NCBI GenBank assembly: GCA_026994225.1
Contig: JALWRI010000094.1
Coordinates: 1 to 52,592, forward strand
Direction: 5' to 3'
Length of the DNA: 52,592 nucleotides
Source of the DNA: Gammaproteobacteria bacterium
Lineage (GTDB): Bacteria > Pseudomonadota > Gammaproteobacteria > GRL18
A program made the translations under genes and the position numbers. The notes under the pieces were generated by a model. That model was given only the letters and a program-made list of their open reading frames with translations. It searched no databases and had not been told where the DNA came from. Numbering within the stretch: the first letter of the stretch is position 1; every line of letters starts with the position of its first letter. Below are positions 1-10,800 of the stretch, one piece after another.

Positions 1-269
1 GCTCCGGCATTTCGACGAATTTGTGATGGTATGATTTTTAAAAAAAGCAGGGACTGATTAAGAAAAGCCACCTGTTGATTAACGACAGGATAGTTTTCTT
101 TATCTTCACCAGCGGCTTTCCATTGCTGATAAGCTTGGCTGTGTGTGCCAGACGGGTTTTCTGGTTTTTAATCACGGTATAAGAGCCAATCCACTGCGCA
201 ATCACTTTGGCGGCCTGTGGCGACAGTTGATCGGTGATTTCGATGGCTTTTCCGTGTTTGACTTTCATG
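1..269 (-). pseudogene. TnpB-type (IS200/IS605, IS1341-like) gene remnant, frameshifted
   Basis: Reading leftward from an ATG at 269, the first frame gives MKVKHGKAIEI..DQLSPQAAKVIAQWIGSY, then KNQKTRL. Near 135-150 the reading must change frame to continue as SQAYQQWKAAGEDKENYPVV followed by NQQVAFLNQSLLFLK and PSQIRRNAG, which runs off the window at base 1. This resembles the N-terminal region of TnpB-family proteins of IS200/IS605 elements. TnpB proteins are RNA-guided nucleases accompanying these transposons. The frameshift makes this copy broken unless it is recoded. Only the N-terminal part lies in the window, so the nuclease core cannot be judged. Base composition is visibly richer in G and C than the following genes, which fits acquired DNA. 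Confidence 0.7.
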
Positions 270-407
270 CTGTAAATTATATAGACTAAATACATTAACA
301 GCAAGTCTTGAAGTGTGATAATATCCAGGAGTACAGAAGTGGGTGGTGCTTCATTGAGCGCGGTCAGAAAGTATATGCAACAACAAAATGCACCGTCCTG
401 ATATCAC

Positions 408-443
408 GGGCTAACTCGCCCCTGAAGGAGCGAGACTGCGCCC
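408..443. repeat. Imperfect stem-loop, possible end of the IS200/IS605-like element
   Basis: GGGC (408-411) pairs with GCCC (440-443) and encloses CTCGC (415-419) pairing with GCGAG (430-434) around a small CC/GG stem with a TGAA loop. IS200/IS605 elements carry subterminal hairpins recognised by their transposase, and this one lies on the 5' side of the TnpB remnant. The assignment rests on position and shape only. The rest of the space between the remnant and gatB shows no other recognisable feature. Confidence 0.4.
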
Positions 444-498
444 TGCATCTTTCGTTCAAATTACCTATTATTACTTATTTTTCTTAAGGGATGATGTT

Positions 499-1932
499 AT
501 GGAGTGGGAAGTCGTCATTGGTCTGGAAATCCATACCCAATTAGCAACTAAATCAAAAATATTTTCAGGTGCTTCGACCACCTATGGTGCAGAACCTAAT
601 ACGCAAGCTTGTGCGATTGATTTGGGTATGCCGGGAGTATTACCAGTATTAAATAAAGATGTTGTAAATATGGCAGTTTGTTTTGGTTTAGCTATTGATG
701 CAGAAATTGCCCCCTATTCAGTATTTGCACGAAAAAATTATTTCTATCCTGATTTACCTAAAGGTTATCAAATTAGTCAATTTGAATTACCGATTGTAGG
801 ATTAGGACATATTTTTATTGAACAAGAAGATGGTAGTAAAAAACGTATTGGAATAACTCGAGCACATTTAGAAGAAGATGCAGGAAAATCTTTGCATGAG
901 GATTTTCATGGTAAAACGGGTATAGACTTAAATCGTGCTGGAACACCTTTGTTAGAAATTGTTTCTGAGCCAGATATGCGTTCTACCGCAGAAGCGGTGG
1001 CATACATGAAGAAAATTCATTCATTGGTACGTTATTTAGGTATTTCAGATGGCAATATGCAAGAAGGCTCTTTCCGTTGTGATGCAAATATTTCATTGCG
1101 CCCTAAAGGTCAAGAAGAACTGGGTACTCGTACAGAATTAAAAAATATTAATTCTTTTCGTTTTATTGAAAAAGCGATTAATTACGAGATAGAACGGCAA
1201 ATGGATATATTAGAAACTGGGGGTGTTATTACTCAAGAAACTCGCTTGTATGATGCGAATAAAAATGAAACACGTCCTATGCGGAGTAAAGAAGAAGCGA
1301 ATGATTACCGTTATTTTCCCGATCCAGATTTATTACCCGTTGAGATTACCGATGAATGTAAAGAAAAAATACGTCAGTCGTTGCCTGAATTACCGGATGC
1401 AAAACAACAGCGTTTTGTAAACGAGTATCAGTTATCCGATAGTGATGCTAATGCACTAACCCTAAATAAAGAAACAGCCAATTATTATGAAACCGTTACA
1501 AAAAAAATTAAAGATCCAAAACTATCTGCAAATTGGATACTCGGTGAAGTTTCAGCCTATTTAAATAAAGAAAACAAAAGCATTACCACTGCACCAATAC
1601 AGGCAGAAATGTTAGCTGGAATATTACAACGGATTAAAGATAATACTATTTCCGGAAAAATTGCTAAAGAAGTCTTTGATGCGATGTGGAAAGGAGAAGG
1701 AAACACTGCTGATGCGATTATTGATAAAAAAGGATTAAAGCAAATAACCGATAATTCTGCTATTGAAGGAATAGTAGATACTATCATCACCGATAATCCT
1801 AATGAAGTAGCCGCATATCAGGGGGGAAAGAAAAAACTCTTTGGATTTTTTGTAGGACAGGTAATGAAAGCAAGTAAAGGTAAAGCAAACCCTGCACAAG
1901 TAAATGCTTTATTAAAACAAAAGCTCGATTAA
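499..1932 (+). CDS. gatB: Asp-tRNA(Asn)/Glu-tRNA(Gln) amidotransferase subunit B
   Basis: GatB is the tRNA-binding and kinase subunit of GatCAB, which converts Glu-tRNA(Gln) or Asp-tRNA(Asn) to the amidated form in the cytoplasm. The 477-residue product has the usual family length. It opens with [10 protein letters not shown] and carries the GatB_N core (about residues 3-290, with FPRCDAN-like SFRCDANIS and RTELKNINS) and the C-terminal YqeY-type helical domain (about 330-475). The ATG follows AAGGGATGATGTT, an acceptable ribosome site. GatB often follows gatC and gatA in an operon. Here its immediate upstream neighbour is a transposon remnant, so it either stands alone or has been separated from gatCA. 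The gene converges on the next one and shares a hairpin terminator with it. Confidence 0.97.
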   Translation: MEWEVVIGLEIHTQLATKSKIFSGASTTYGAEPNTQACAIDLGMPGVLPVLNKDVVNMAVCFGLAIDAEIAPYSVFARKNYFYPDLPKGYQISQFELPIVGLGHIFIEQEDGSKKRIGITRAHLEEDAGKSLHEDFHGKTGIDLNRAGTPLLEIVSEPDMRSTAEAVAYMKKIHSLVRYLGISDGNMQEGSFRCDANISLRPKGQEELGTRTELKNINSFRFIEKAINYEIERQMDILETGGVITQETRLYDANKNETRPMRSKEEANDYRYFPDPDLLPVEITDECKEKIRQSLPELPDAKQQRFVNEYQLSDSDANALTLNKETANYYETVTKKIKDPKLSANWILGEVSAYLNKENKSITTAPIQAEMLAGILQRIKDNTISGKIAKEVFDAMWKGEGNTADAIIDKKGLKQITDNSAIEGIVDTIITDNPNEVAAYQGGKKKLFGFFVGQVMKASKGKANPAQVNALLKQKLD

Positions 1933-1953
1933 ATACAAGTTGTAACAAAGTTG

Positions 1954-1987
1954 ATAAACCTTCGCTTAAATATGGGTGAAGGTTTAT
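1954..1987. terminator. Hairpin between convergent genes, probable bidirectional terminator
   Basis: ATAAACCTTC (1954-1963) and GAAGGTTTAT (1978-1987) form a 10-bp perfect stem around a 14-base loop, 21 bases after the gatB stop. The right arm overlaps the stop codon of the convergent kinase gene. A short T-rich stretch follows on the plus side. This is an inference from structure and position. Confidence 0.5.
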
Positions 1988-3555
1988 TGTTGTGAGTACG
2001 ATAAAGGAATACTTATAGTAAAGGTTGATCCTGATTGTTCAGGATCAGTGTTACTTTGTACTTTAATTTTTCCATTCATTTGTGTCATTAAATCTTTACT
2101 GATAGATAATCCAGCACCTGCTCCAGATATCGTATGGCAGTAGTAATGTAAACGTTGGAAAGGTTGGAATATTTTATTTAGCTTCTCATTATCAATACCC
2201 AATCCAGTATCAATTAAATGAATATAAAGGTAGGGATTTTTTAATTGAGCACTAAGCGTTACTGTACCATTAGGGCGGTTATATTGTATAGCATTGCTTA
2301 ATATATTGGTAAAGACTTGTGTTAAACGAAGGGGGTCAGCATCTACAAAAGGCAGAGATGGAATGTTGTTAATAATTTTTATTTGATATTTTTGAGCTAA
2401 AGGAATGCATAAATTAAGGGTGTGTTCAATAATAGTAGTAATATCGACAGAGGTAATATCGACTTTTAATTCTTTATTCTCAATTTTAGCAAGATCAAGT
2501 AGATCATCAATTAAATGTAATAAATGATGACTGGCATCTAGCATGTGTTTTAAACACGTATTTTGATAGCTAGATAATTTCTCATTAGCTTGTAATAATT
2601 GTCCAAATCCCATAATTGCATTAAGTGGAGTACGTAATTCATGGTTCATCATAGATAGGAATTTAGTTTTTACAGCATTTGCTTCTTCAGCCTTTTCTTT
2701 ATTTTTAATGAGGGTTATTTCTTGTTGTTTTCGAGTAGATATATCTCGAATAATACTACTAAATGTATAAGCATTGTTGAAGAAAAAAGCACTCAAGGAT
2801 AACTCTATGGGAAAAGTAGACTGATCTTTTTTTATTGCTACCATCTCACGCATTGCTGTATTGTGTGAAGCATTATGATAGGATTTAATAAAATCAAGAT
2901 AATCTTGATCAAAAGGAGGAATTAATAAGTAAGAAATATTTTTCCCTATAATATCTTCTTTGTTATAGCCAAACATGGTACTGGCAGCAGGGTTAAAATT
3001 AATAATTTCCCCCTTATGGTTAATATTAATAATAGTTTCACTAGAATGGTTAATTAAAGCAGCTAAATTTTGACGATTTTGTTCAGCCGTATATAGTTCA
3101 TGATAAGAACGTAATGAGGTTTGAATAATACTTTTAAGTTTATGAGCTTGTAAATCCGTTTTTTCTATATAGCCATTTACTTCATAATGTGTTACCACCT
3201 GATATTCAGGAACTAATCCAGGTTGTCCAGTACGAATAATAATTTGCACACAATGGTTTTTAATCTCTTCTCTAATCGTTTGTACGACATTTAATCCTGC
3301 ATCATCTTTCTCCATCATAATATCAAGTAAAATAATATTAATATCAGGAATATCTTGCATTACTTGTAGTGTCTCTTTCCCTGAATAGGTACTAATTAAC
3401 TCAATGGGTTGATTAAGAAACTCTAAATCTTTTAATACGATGCGAGTAACAAGATGAATCTGTTCATCATCATCAGCAATTAATATTTTCCATCGAGCAG
3501 TAGAAGAAGCCTTATTAGTCGTTTTAGAAGATATCTTGAATTTTAATTTACTCAT
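1984..3555 (-). CDS. REC-PAS-histidine kinase (two-component signalling protein)
   Basis: The 523-residue protein is soluble, with no membrane segment. Domain order: receiver domain (about 22-145) with acidic pocket D28-D30, phospho-acceptor D78 and conserved K132; PAS domain (about 163-275, containing FNPAASTMFGYNKEDIIGK); HisKA dimerisation domain with the phosphorylated H305 in NHELRTP; HATPase_c domain with N417/N421 in the N-box and DTGLGI at 449-454. A receiver in front of a PAS-kinase means that it accepts phosphate or another partner's signal before acting on its own kinase. Its output regulator is not in the window. It is monocistronic and converges on gatB. Cell targets cannot be told. 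Confidence 0.92.
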   Translation of the reverse strand: MSKLKFKISSKTTNKASSTARWKILIADDDEQIHLVTRIVLKDLEFLNQPIELISTYSGKETLQVMQDIPDINIILLDIMMEKDDAGLNVVQTIREEIKNHCVQIIIRTGQPGLVPEYQVVTHYEVNGYIEKTDLQAHKLKSIIQTSLRSYHELYTAEQNRQNLAALINHSSETIININHKGEIINFNPAASTMFGYNKEDIIGKNISYLLIPPFDQDYLDFIKSYHNASHNTAMREMVAIKKDQSTFPIELSLSAFFFNNAYTFSSIIRDISTRKQQEITLIKNKEKAEEANAVKTKFLSMMNHELRTPLNAIMGFGQLLQANEKLSSYQNTCLKHMLDASHHLLHLIDDLLDLAKIENKELKVDITSVDITTIIEHTLNLCIPLAQKYQIKIINNIPSLPFVDADPLRLTQVFTNILSNAIQYNRPNGTVTLSAQLKNPYLYIHLIDTGLGIDNEKLNKIFQPFQRLHYYCHTISGAGAGLSISKDLMTQMNGKIKVQSNTDPEQSGSTFTISIPLSYSQQ

Positions 3556-3585
3556 TTTTATATAACATAAGGTTATGATCTGAAT

Positions 3586-3756
3586 ATGCTGGAGGTAAAA
3601 AAGATTAAAGTATTCATTTTACCACTATTAGAATTAGTATTATTATGTGTATATATAGTAGCCAGATTATATAAAAACATCCAGAAAAAACTATATTATC
3701 AATATCTACTGCTCTTAGGCCAAAGACTGAAATATTTTTTTCCACGAATTTTATAA
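3586..3756 (+). CDS. Possible small membrane protein (56 aa), uncertain
   Basis: An open frame starting ATG at 3586 encodes 56 residues, with a hydrophobic stretch near residues 8-26 (VFILPLLELVLLCVYIVARL) and a basic tail. The only ribosome-site candidate, AAGG, is about 14 bases upstream of the ATG, which is too far to be convincing. The frame ends 22 bases before the transglycosylase gene on the same strand, so it might be the first gene of that unit. No family is recognised, and it may be chance in AT-rich DNA. Confidence 0.3.
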   Translation: MLEVKKIKVFILPLLELVLLCVYIVARLYKNIQKKLYYQYLLLLGQRLKYFFPRIL

Positions 3757-3778
3757 CTACATACAAAAGGTAATTTTA

Positions 3779-4372
3779 TTGTATCACTATCTTTTTTTTA
3801 TATTATGCTTAACATCTTGTGCTACGACACCTCCAACTAAACAAGATAATGCTTGTGCTATCTTTACAGAAAAAAAAGATTGGTTTCTTGCGTCATTGAA
3901 GGTAGAAAAAAAATATCGACTGCCTATTTCTGTACAATTAGCTATTATGCGGCAAGAATCTAGCTTCCGGCATAATGCTAAACCTCCTAGATATAAATTA
4001 TTAGGTATACCTATGTGGTGGCGAGTATCTAATGCTTATGGGTATGCACAAGTCAAAGATGAAACATGGCAATGGTATATAGATAAAACCGGTAATTGGG
4101 GAGCAGACAGAGATGATTATGAGGATGCAGTCGATTTTATGGGTTGGTATACTACGCTAAGTTATAAAAAATTACATATTTCCCGCTGGGATACCTATAA
4201 TCAGTATCTTGCTTATCATGAAGGACATACTGGATACAAACGTAAAACTTATAACCAAAAACCGTGGTTAAAAAAGGTAGCACATAAAGTTGCCCATTAT
4301 GCGAGACAATATAGGGGACAACTACATGGATGCCGAAAAAGGCTAAAAAAGTATTCTCATTCTTGGTGGTAA
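3779..4372 (+). CDS. Lipoprotein with lytic transglycosylase (SLT-like) domain
   Basis: This looks like a peptidoglycan-cleaving lytic transglycosylase anchored by lipid in the envelope. The TTG start at 3779 lies 8 bases after AAAGG. It begins a short signal peptide with lipobox LTSC, giving lipidated C14. The SLT-type fold is marked by QLAIMRQESSFR, where E60 is the expected catalytic acid, and by AYGYAQVKDETW (about 86-97), the family's glycine/aromatic motif. The protein is 197 residues, so it is a bare catalytic domain without LysM repeats. The neighbouring pbpC, though convergent, also acts on peptidoglycan. The substrate specificity is inferred from the family only. Confidence 0.8.
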   Translation: MYHYLFFILCLTSCATTPPTKQDNACAIFTEKKDWFLASLKVEKKYRLPISVQLAIMRQESSFRHNAKPPRYKLLGIPMWWRVSNAYGYAQVKDETWQWYIDKTGNWGADRDDYEDAVDFMGWYTTLSYKKLHISRWDTYNQYLAYHEGHTGYKRKTYNQKPWLKKVAHKVAHYARQYRGQLHGCRKRLKKYSHSWW

Positions 4373-4570
4373 TCAAGTACCACAAAAAGTTGGGTAATTT
4401 TTATCATAATCACTTGAGGCATCTTGGTATTCAATACAATAAGTGGGTATTTTAGTCCTTAGGTAAGGAGATGCTAAAGCCTGTAAAAAAGATTTTGCTG
4501 CGATATTTTTACCACTTTCCAGACACGCATTGATAACTGCTTCAACATGACCACTAAATTTTAAAATTAT
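4373..4570 (-). pseudogene. Relic of a coding region without start codon
   Basis: Sixty-six in-frame codons between stop codons on the minus strand read as ordinary protein (GHVEAVINACLESGK, then AAKSFLQALASPYL and IPTYCIEYQDASSD). No ATG, GTG or TTG start with a ribosome site lies at the left of this text; the frame is opened by a stop at 4571-4573. It sits directly after pbpC in the same orientation and ends one base from the transglycosylase gene. It may be the 3' end of a lost gene. No family is recognised. Confidence 0.35.
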
Positions 4571-4590
4571 CTATGGATAGGTGGGGTTGT

Positions 4591-6852
4591 TTACTCTATA
4601 TAGATAGTTACCCGATTAGAATATTTTTCTTGAAACAATAATTTAGCTTGAAAACTATGCCGTCCCTTCAATATTTTCCAAAACAACACATACGGAAAAG
4701 CAGATACCTCAAAAACCCGATCATCTACATACCAAACAACTTGTTTCACTTGAGGAATGACCTCTAAATAAATAGGTATTGTATTAATACTTGAATACTG
4801 AGAAGAATATAATAATCGAGTATTATTTGCAGGAGCAGTAATCGTCAAAGATACTGGTTGTTGATCAGACAATATCGTATTTAATGAAAAATCTGATAAT
4901 AAATCAGACGTAATTTGTGTATGTTGTGAAGATGTTATTAACATAGATGCTTTTATTGATGCTAATTGCTCATTAGGAAACCACTCTTCAAATATACTAC
5001 CGGTACAATTTTTTATCTGAAAACTTCCTGTATTAGCACAAATAGCCATACTTTTATGCTGTTTGGGAGGGGGAAATAGATGATCTGCATAGCCATATTG
5101 TTGTTTTACATGTAATAATTGCAAGATATATTGTGTTAATTGTGCTGTTTTTGCACCACCAAATTGATACATAGGTTGTTGATCACTACGCCCTGCCCAA
5201 ATTCCTAATGAATAATGTTGAGAAAAAGCAATACTCCAGGCATCTCTATAATTTTGAGAAGTCCCCGTTTTAATCGCAACCGGAAAAGTAAATTCCAAGT
5301 TTTTCATACGGCTAAAAGTAGGTAAACGAGCTAATGGATCAGCAAGAAATAAACGAATTTGTCGTGCATTAACAGCAGATAATAAGGTAGTGGAAGAGGG
5401 TGGTATTTTTAATGTTGCATCAAACCATGTAAAAGGAATATATCGTCCATCATTATTAAAAATACTATAAGCCTGTAATAACTTTTCTAAATTAACGGCT
5501 AAACCACCGATTGCCATTCCTAAACCATAAAAGGCTGAGGAATGTTGATAACTATGCAGTTGTAATTGATAAAGAAAGTAATAAATATTATCTATACCTA
5601 CTTTTTCAAGTAGATTAATAGCGGGTACATTGCGAGAATTAGCTAATGCTTGTCGAGGTAATAAAAGACCTAAAAAACGTTTATCTGCATTACGTACACC
5701 TTTAGATACTTTTTTAGTATCAGCTAAAAGACTATTAACGTGGATAATTTTTTTTTCTAATGCTTGAGCATAAATAAAAGGTTTTAAGGTACTACCAGAA
5801 GAGCGATAAACTTGAGTAAAATCAATAGCACCAGAAGGTGAGTGAAAATAATCAATAGATCCTATCCAAGCCAAAATAGCACCTGTTTGCGTATCAGATA
5901 ATATAATAGCAACATTATCTACCGCATATTGTTGCCAATCAGATAATAATAAATGCAATTTTTTGACAATGGCTTGTTGTAAAGATAAATCTAAAGTAGT
6001 GCGTAATAAATACTGCTTAGGAGAATATTTGTAGAGCTTTTTTTTTAATTGTAAAATAGCATGTAAAGCAATTTCAGGACGTTGTGGCGCAGATAAAACA
6101 TGAAATAATTGTAATTCATCTTTTGCTGCAAGATAATATGCCCGAGTTAATATTTTTTCTTGATACAGATATTGTAAAATACGTTGTGCTCTTTTTTTAG
6201 CTTTAATTAAACCACTAACAGTATAAAGGTTCATTCTACTTGGTGCTTTTGGGATTGCACTAAGCAGTGCTATTTCTGCCCAACTTAAATCTTTTATCGG
6301 TTTATTAAAATATAGACGACTAGCATAAACAATACCATGATATTGATTTCCATAAGATACTCGTTGTAAATATTGTTGTAAGATGGCTTTTTTTCCATAT
6401 CGCCATGTCATCAATACGGCACTGAATGCTTCATTCACTTTATTCCAATAGTTACGCTGTTGGGGATATTGTAAGCGTACTAACTGCATAGCCAATGTTG
6501 ACGCACCCTGGCGACTATGACCTTGTAGGTTATTCCATAATGCACGAAATATTGCTGTTATATCGACTCCAAAATGTTCCCAAAAACGTTGATCTTCTAG
6601 TGCAATCGTTGCAGAGACGATGCGTTGGGGTAAAAATGGTAATTCCCAATACCCATATCCTTTATGAGTATGATTTTTTGCTGGAATCTGTGCTAAAAAT
6701 TGTTGTTTACGATCAAACAATAAATAGCTGCTTTGTAACGGTAACAAGAAACTATGTTGCCACGATTGATATAAAATACTGGCAAAAGTAATAATTAATA
6801 CGATGAAAAAGAGACGTAATATTTTACATCGCCAGCACGTTTTTTTTGCCAT
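4591..6852 (-). CDS. pbpC: Penicillin-binding protein 1C (bifunctional glycosyltransferase/transpeptidase)
   Basis: PbpC is an inner-membrane peptidoglycan synthase active in the periplasm. The 753-residue protein has one membrane anchor (about 13-30). The family-51 glycosyltransferase domain (about 45-225) carries EDQRFWEHFGVD (catalytic E86) and RQGASTLAMQLVR (114-126). The transpeptidase domain (about 305-560) has S354-T-L-K357, SRN 406-408 and KTGTS from 528. The C-terminal part (about 665-753) matches the BiPBP_C domain typical of PbpC. It is the last gene of an operon that also encodes an alpha-2-macroglobulin, 7 bases after the PAS gene. PbpC and bacterial A2M are a known linked pair, thought to combine wall repair with protease trapping after outer-membrane damage. 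Confidence 0.95.
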   Translation of the reverse strand: MAKKTCWRCKILRLFFIVLIITFASILYQSWQHSFLLPLQSSYLLFDRKQQFLAQIPAKNHTHKGYGYWELPFLPQRIVSATIALEDQRFWEHFGVDITAIFRALWNNLQGHSRQGASTLAMQLVRLQYPQQRNYWNKVNEAFSAVLMTWRYGKKAILQQYLQRVSYGNQYHGIVYASRLYFNKPIKDLSWAEIALLSAIPKAPSRMNLYTVSGLIKAKKRAQRILQYLYQEKILTRAYYLAAKDELQLFHVLSAPQRPEIALHAILQLKKKLYKYSPKQYLLRTTLDLSLQQAIVKKLHLLLSDWQQYAVDNVAIILSDTQTGAILAWIGSIDYFHSPSGAIDFTQVYRSSGSTLKPFIYAQALEKKIIHVNSLLADTKKVSKGVRNADKRFLGLLLPRQALANSRNVPAINLLEKVGIDNIYYFLYQLQLHSYQHSSAFYGLGMAIGGLAVNLEKLLQAYSIFNNDGRYIPFTWFDATLKIPPSSTTLLSAVNARQIRLFLADPLARLPTFSRMKNLEFTFPVAIKTGTSQNYRDAWSIAFSQHYSLGIWAGRSDQQPMYQFGGAKTAQLTQYILQLLHVKQQYGYADHLFPPPKQHKSMAICANTGSFQIKNCTGSIFEEWFPNEQLASIKASMLITSSQHTQITSDLLSDFSLNTILSDQQPVSLTITAPANNTRLLYSSQYSSINTIPIYLEVIPQVKQVVWYVDDRVFEVSAFPYVLFWKILKGRHSFQAKLLFQEKYSNRVTIYIE

Positions 6853-6859
6853 GTATAAT

Positions 6860-7840
6860 TTACGATTTATTGGTATCGGTATTATCTGTGGTAGTAATAT
6901 TGTAAATAATACCTACATACATTTTATCCTTTTCCATATCCATAGTAGACAGATCAACTTTGACAGGCAGAGTAGTGCCATCTTTTTTCCTTCCCAAATG
7001 TCCTTTAGCTACTTTTAATAAATAATAAATATACCGTTCATCTTTTTTCATTAATGGATTACTTTGTTCTCGTCTTTTTTCCCTTAAAATAATATTAATA
7101 TTTTGTCCTTTTAATTCCTCCTCTGTATAACCAAACATATCACTCATTTCTTTATTGACAAAGACAATCGTACCTGTTTTATCTATGCTAATAATCGCTT
7201 TTCCAATATATTGTACAATCGCTTGTAATTGTTGTTCAGATTGTTTCATTTCATTTTGTAATACTTCATAACGTTTAACAAAGAAAATATTGAGTCCGAC
7301 CGCAAAGAAAGAAATAATACCAATATTTAAGGAGAAAAATATTGTGCTGAGTACTTCTGGTACATCAACATTAAAACCATAACTAATAAGGCGGTGATCA
7401 ATTAAACCACTAATTATGACTAACACTAGATAAAAAATTAACCAAAAAATATTATAGGTAATATTTTGTACTGTGATCATACTAATTAAAGCAATCACTG
7501 CCCATAACATGACGGCACCACTTGGAACAATCCCCCCTAATGTCCATTGGAATAAAAAAGGCAGTAAAATACTAATAAAGACTTGAAAATTTTTACAAAA
7601 AACAAAAGATTTAAAGATGCGAAAAATAATAAAATTAAAAAGCGTGGCAATCCCATAACCATACGGAATAGTTGCTTGCAAGGTGAGATCATACGCCCAA
7701 CAAATACTTCCCCAAATAATCCCCCCAATACTCATGGCAATACCAACATAAATTAACAAGCTATGATTCAGTTTATCCTCATCTGAATCATCAGGGGAAT
7801 CACCAAATGTAGTGAGTTGATGAATAAAATGTAAATTCAC
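6860..7840 (-). CDS. Membrane protein with C-terminal PAS domain, no output domain
   Basis: The 326-residue protein has an N-terminal block of about six hydrophobic segments (residues 25-195). A linker helix follows (YEVLQNEMKQSEQQLQAIV), then one PAS domain (about 205-318) with VNKEMSDMFGYTEEELKG and RKDGT-like GRKKDGTTLPVKVD. The usual kinase, cyclase or GGDEF output is absent and the protein stops 8-10 residues after the PAS. It may therefore regulate a partner by direct contact. It lies between the A2M gene (37 bases upstream) and pbpC (7 bases downstream) on the same strand, so the expected partners are envelope-repair proteins. The PAS ligand is unknown. Confidence 0.75.
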   Translation of the reverse strand: MNLHFIHQLTTFGDSPDDSDEDKLNHSLLIYVGIAMSIGGIIWGSICWAYDLTLQATIPYGYGIATLFNFIIFRIFKSFVFCKNFQVFISILLPFLFQWTLGGIVPSGAVMLWAVIALISMITVQNITYNIFWLIFYLVLVIISGLIDHRLISYGFNVDVPEVLSTIFFSLNIGIISFFAVGLNIFFVKRYEVLQNEMKQSEQQLQAIVQYIGKAIISIDKTGTIVFVNKEMSDMFGYTEEELKGQNINIILREKRREQSNPLMKKDERYIYYLLKVAKGHLGRKKDGTTLPVKVDLSTMDMEKDKMYVGIIYNITTTDNTDTNKS

Positions 7841-7877
7841 AAAAAATTCTCCTATTTAGAATTAAATATACTTATTT

Positions 7878-10800
7878 TTACTTAATTGTTATACGGCTGG
7901 CATAGCTATTTGCTTTAATACTGGGTTGATACATCATCTCTACTTTTGCAGCAGGTTGCGTAAACGTTCCTACAATAGTTGCTTTACTCCGGAAATAGAA
8001 ATCATAACTACCTTTACTCATAAAATCAAAGAAATAACTGATTTGATCATCATGGTGTTGTTGATAACTTGCAGTTATCGTATTGTTATGAGTAGGGATT
8101 GCATCATTAGAATAGGTTTTTAACTGTGGATTGAGATATTCTATACCTGCGGCTAAAGGAACAGTGATAGCAACATGATGTCGATCTTTAGGATTAATAA
8201 TACGAATATGATATTCGATAATATCACCCACTTGAAAACTAAAAATAGCAGCTCGATGGTTGACAGGATACTGTATGGCGGGTATTCCTTTTGTTTGAAT
8301 ATGTAATAAATTTTGCTCAATAACAAAGCCTTGATTATGGGCTTGTATCAGGTATCCAGGTAATTGTGGAATATATCGTTCTTTTATTTCAGCCATCACT
8401 GCTTTATTCGTATCTAAAGCAAGATGTAAGCGAATATCATCAGCCGGTAAATCAGAGATATTTTTTAATTGCTTCAAGGATAAGGTGCTAGATTGCCTAT
8501 TCTGTTGATAGTTAACTTGTACTGGTTTTATTGGTGTACTATTTTTTAATAATTCTGTTAAAGCCATTATTGCAGCCGTATTACTATTAGTATTACCCCA
8601 TGCAAGGCTTTTATCCTTGCGTTCCCCAGCTTGTAATAATGCAGTGAGTAAAATATTCTTTTTCTCTTTTGATGTGATAGCTCGTAATAGATGTGCTATG
8701 GTACGGGTTTCTGACGGTAGTAATTTATCATCCAGAGGATTTTTTTCTAGTAATCCATGGTAATGGATTTTCCCTTGAAATGTTTGTAAGCGTATCCCTT
8801 TCCATAATTTATCCTCTAATTGTTGAATTAAAGGATTTTCAACCGATAAATTTTGCTGTAATGCCCATGTAATTTGCGCCAAACTTTCTAATGTGAGCCA
8901 ATCACTATAGCGCACCAATTCCATAGCATAACTATAATCAAGCTGTTGTGCTTGCGCTAAAGCAGTTAATGCCCAAATTCTATCTGCATAATGTTGCCCT
9001 TTAGAGTAGCTCGAAAAATCAGAACGCAACGCTTTTTTTAAACTATTTGATAAGAGGTGATAGAGATCATGGTTAATTGTATAGCCTACCTGTTTTGCTT
9101 CAAGCATAAATTGTAATCCCCAAGCAGTTAATGCAACGTGTCCCTTTGATCCTGGCCAATAACTGAGTAAATCATTTTCAGTTACTACTGTTTCGATATA
9201 TTGTAAGGTTTGTTGTATCTTCTGAGTTGCTGGTGCTAATACCTTCTCTTTTACTGTACCTTGAGGTTGACTAAGAAACTGTTGCATAGCAAGAATGGCT
9301 CTTGCACGACTAATTTGTTGTTCTGTACAACCATAGGGATACTCTAAAACATAATCTAAGGCATTGGCAGCCTGAATAATCTCTGGCTGTGTTGTTAATA
9401 ATAATGAGCGTTGTAAACTGTTTGGACGAATAGCCGTCTTGATGGCTGGAATAGATACCGTTTGTCCAGCATATAACGAATATATTTTACGTATCGTTAC
9501 CGGTTCTCTATCTGCTTTGACAGGGAGTTCCAATAAAAATGCATCCCGTGATTGATCTGCATTCCGTTCTACTGCCATTTTGATACTGACGGTGGAAGAA
9601 CTAATGTCTTGAGGTACAGAAACTGGATAAGAAATAGTGCTTACTTTGTCTTTTTGCCATTGGATGTTTTGGTGACGGGTTGCAGGATTGACCAGATGCA
9701 ATCCTTTTAAAGCTATCTCTGTACTACCATTTTTAATCTGTACTGGGGAAGGAGTATCTAACATACGGCTTAATCCAATGGCAGTAAAGGTATCACCTGG
9801 GCGAACAAAACGAGGTAAAGCGGCTTGTATAATAAGTGGTAAACGGATAGCAATATGTCCTTTAGCGTAACCAAAACGTTGTTGTCCACTAATGGCTTTG
9901 GCACGGATTTTAAAATTACTTAAATTATCGGGTAAAGTGACTAAAATTTGCGTATGTCCTGATTTATCTATTTGAATAGAAGGATTATAGTAAGGCACTA
10001 CTTTAAAGTTTTTACGCAATGATACCTTATCTAATAAATTGCCTCCTTGCGCATCACTACCATCCCCCCCAGGGTAGGTTTGCATGGGAATATATCCTAA
10101 TGCCATGTTACGGGTATCATGAAATTGTATATAACTCTTACGTTGTACAATAAAATCTTTGATAGGATTGAGTTTTTTTTCTTTTCCAAGTGCTAATACA
10201 GCTTGATCAACAAGCCAGAGTGTTACTTCCCCGGACAATGGTTTGCCTTGTTGATCTTTTAAATCAATATTGATGGCAATGCTTTCACCAGGTTTTGCCA
10301 ATTTAGGATAGCTTAAATTAACTGTAACTTTATGTTGAATAGGTGATACATTCAGCCATATACTGCTTGCAAGGGTGATTGGTTTATCTAAATCAATATG
10401 ATTGGGACGCATTTGGCTTTGTGCTTGTAATCGTCCCTTAAAAAGTAAAAAATGTACAGCTAAACGGGGCATATCTTGCATGGTTAATGGTACAGATAAT
10501 TGTGCGCTACCATTATTGACGGATAACCACTGATAGCGATTCTTTTCATTGGCCTGTTCTATTACCGCAAGGATGTGTGCCTTTTTAAAGGGACTTTGTA
10601 TAATAATTTGTGCGGTTTCACCTGGTTGATAGCGTTTTTTATCACTACTGAGAGTAAAAGTATCTTGTAATGCGACAGGCCATGTAACATTTTCTTTTCC
10701 CCCTGCAAATAAATCCACTCGCACTGTTTGTTGACGACCTTGTTTATCCGTAACGGCTGCTTCAATAATATAAACGCCAGCTTTAGGGAGAGAAAAATCT

